64,000 nucleotides of DNA from assembly GCA_008508345.1 (NCBI GenBank), contig QNGE01000432.1, forward strand, positions 186,001 through 250,000, given 5' to 3'. The stretch comes from Paragonimus westermani. Taxonomy: Eukaryota > Platyhelminthes > Trematoda > Plagiorchiida > Troglotrematidae. The first letter of the stretch is position 1. Each line of letters begins with the position of its first letter. The notes beneath the pieces are model-generated. The model was not told where the DNA came from, did not search any database, and saw only the letters and a list, made by a program, of their open reading frames with translations. The translations under genes and the position numbers were made by a program. Positions 63,879 through 64,000 of the stretch are shown here, in pieces.

Positions 63879-64000
63879 TCTGTCCAGCCTCTTATTAAGG
63901 CTCCTTGTACATTTATATTGCCAATTTGGGAGATATCTCTACGACAATATACAACACTGGTGTAGTGGCTTTACACAACAAAGAGGTGAACTATGCAAAC

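Larger units (their letters stand above)
61256..64000. other. No recognised gene
   Basis: Two minus-strand frames near the end (63109-63426 and 63467-63679) lie close together and are moderately protein-like, but no domain is recognised and opposing + frames overlap them. Contains (AT)8 and C8. Confidence 0.4.

Noticed and set aside
1..64000. CRISPR array, prokaryotic operon, phage or plasmid features
   Set aside because: No regularly spaced repeats, no long adjacent open frames and no ribosome-binding-site-led genes. All signals point to eukaryotic repeat-rich DNA.

Overview
The window reads as eukaryotic intergenic and intronic DNA, most likely from a flatworm (trematode or cestode). This is inferred from a moderate base composition, the absence of long open frames, short exon-like open stretches bounded by GT/AG sites, and the kinds of retroelement relics present. 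There is no operon structure, no CRISPR array, no rRNA gene and no tRNA gene that looks functional. The flatworm assignment rests on family resemblance recalled from memory and was not tested by a search.

The clearest content is transposable-element debris. (1) A decayed but nearly complete Penelope-like element (PLE: reverse transcriptase plus GIY-YIG endonuclease) lies on the + strand at about 13.7-15.65 kb. (2) A second PLE copy at about 31.41-31.86 kb is split. Its endonuclease core is on the + strand and its C-terminal end is on the - strand, in the arrangement expected of a twin-primed, 5'-inverted insertion. (3) Shorter PLE endonuclease fragments are likely at 43.64-43.89 kb and possible at 46.34-46.46 and 20.95-21.03 kb. 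(4) A LINE endonuclease domain of the APE/EEP type lies on the - strand at 5.77-6.28 kb, with a doubtful LINE RT fragment near 7.4 kb. (5) A dispersed tRNA-derived SINE-like family of about 200 bp has eight recognisable copies (1.45, 11.6, 37.1, 37.4, 41.4, 51.5, 60.75 and 61.1 kb), two of them forming an inverted pair at 37.1-37.6 kb. (6) Three other tRNA-like relics and several short microsatellites are scattered about.

Host coding content is sparse and none of it could be named. The best candidates are exons with usable splice signals. On the - strand these are 43149-42847, 41808-41677 and 39606-39441; the first two are both phase 1-1 and so compatible with one gene. On the + strand they are 21576-21899 (terminal exon with stop), 24706-24861 (internal) and 25868-25977 (first coding exon). 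Two unnamed + strand frames lie at 50.0-50.9 kb. The remaining stretches are described as holding nothing recognised. All calls come from reading the sequence by eye, and alignments between copies are approximate.
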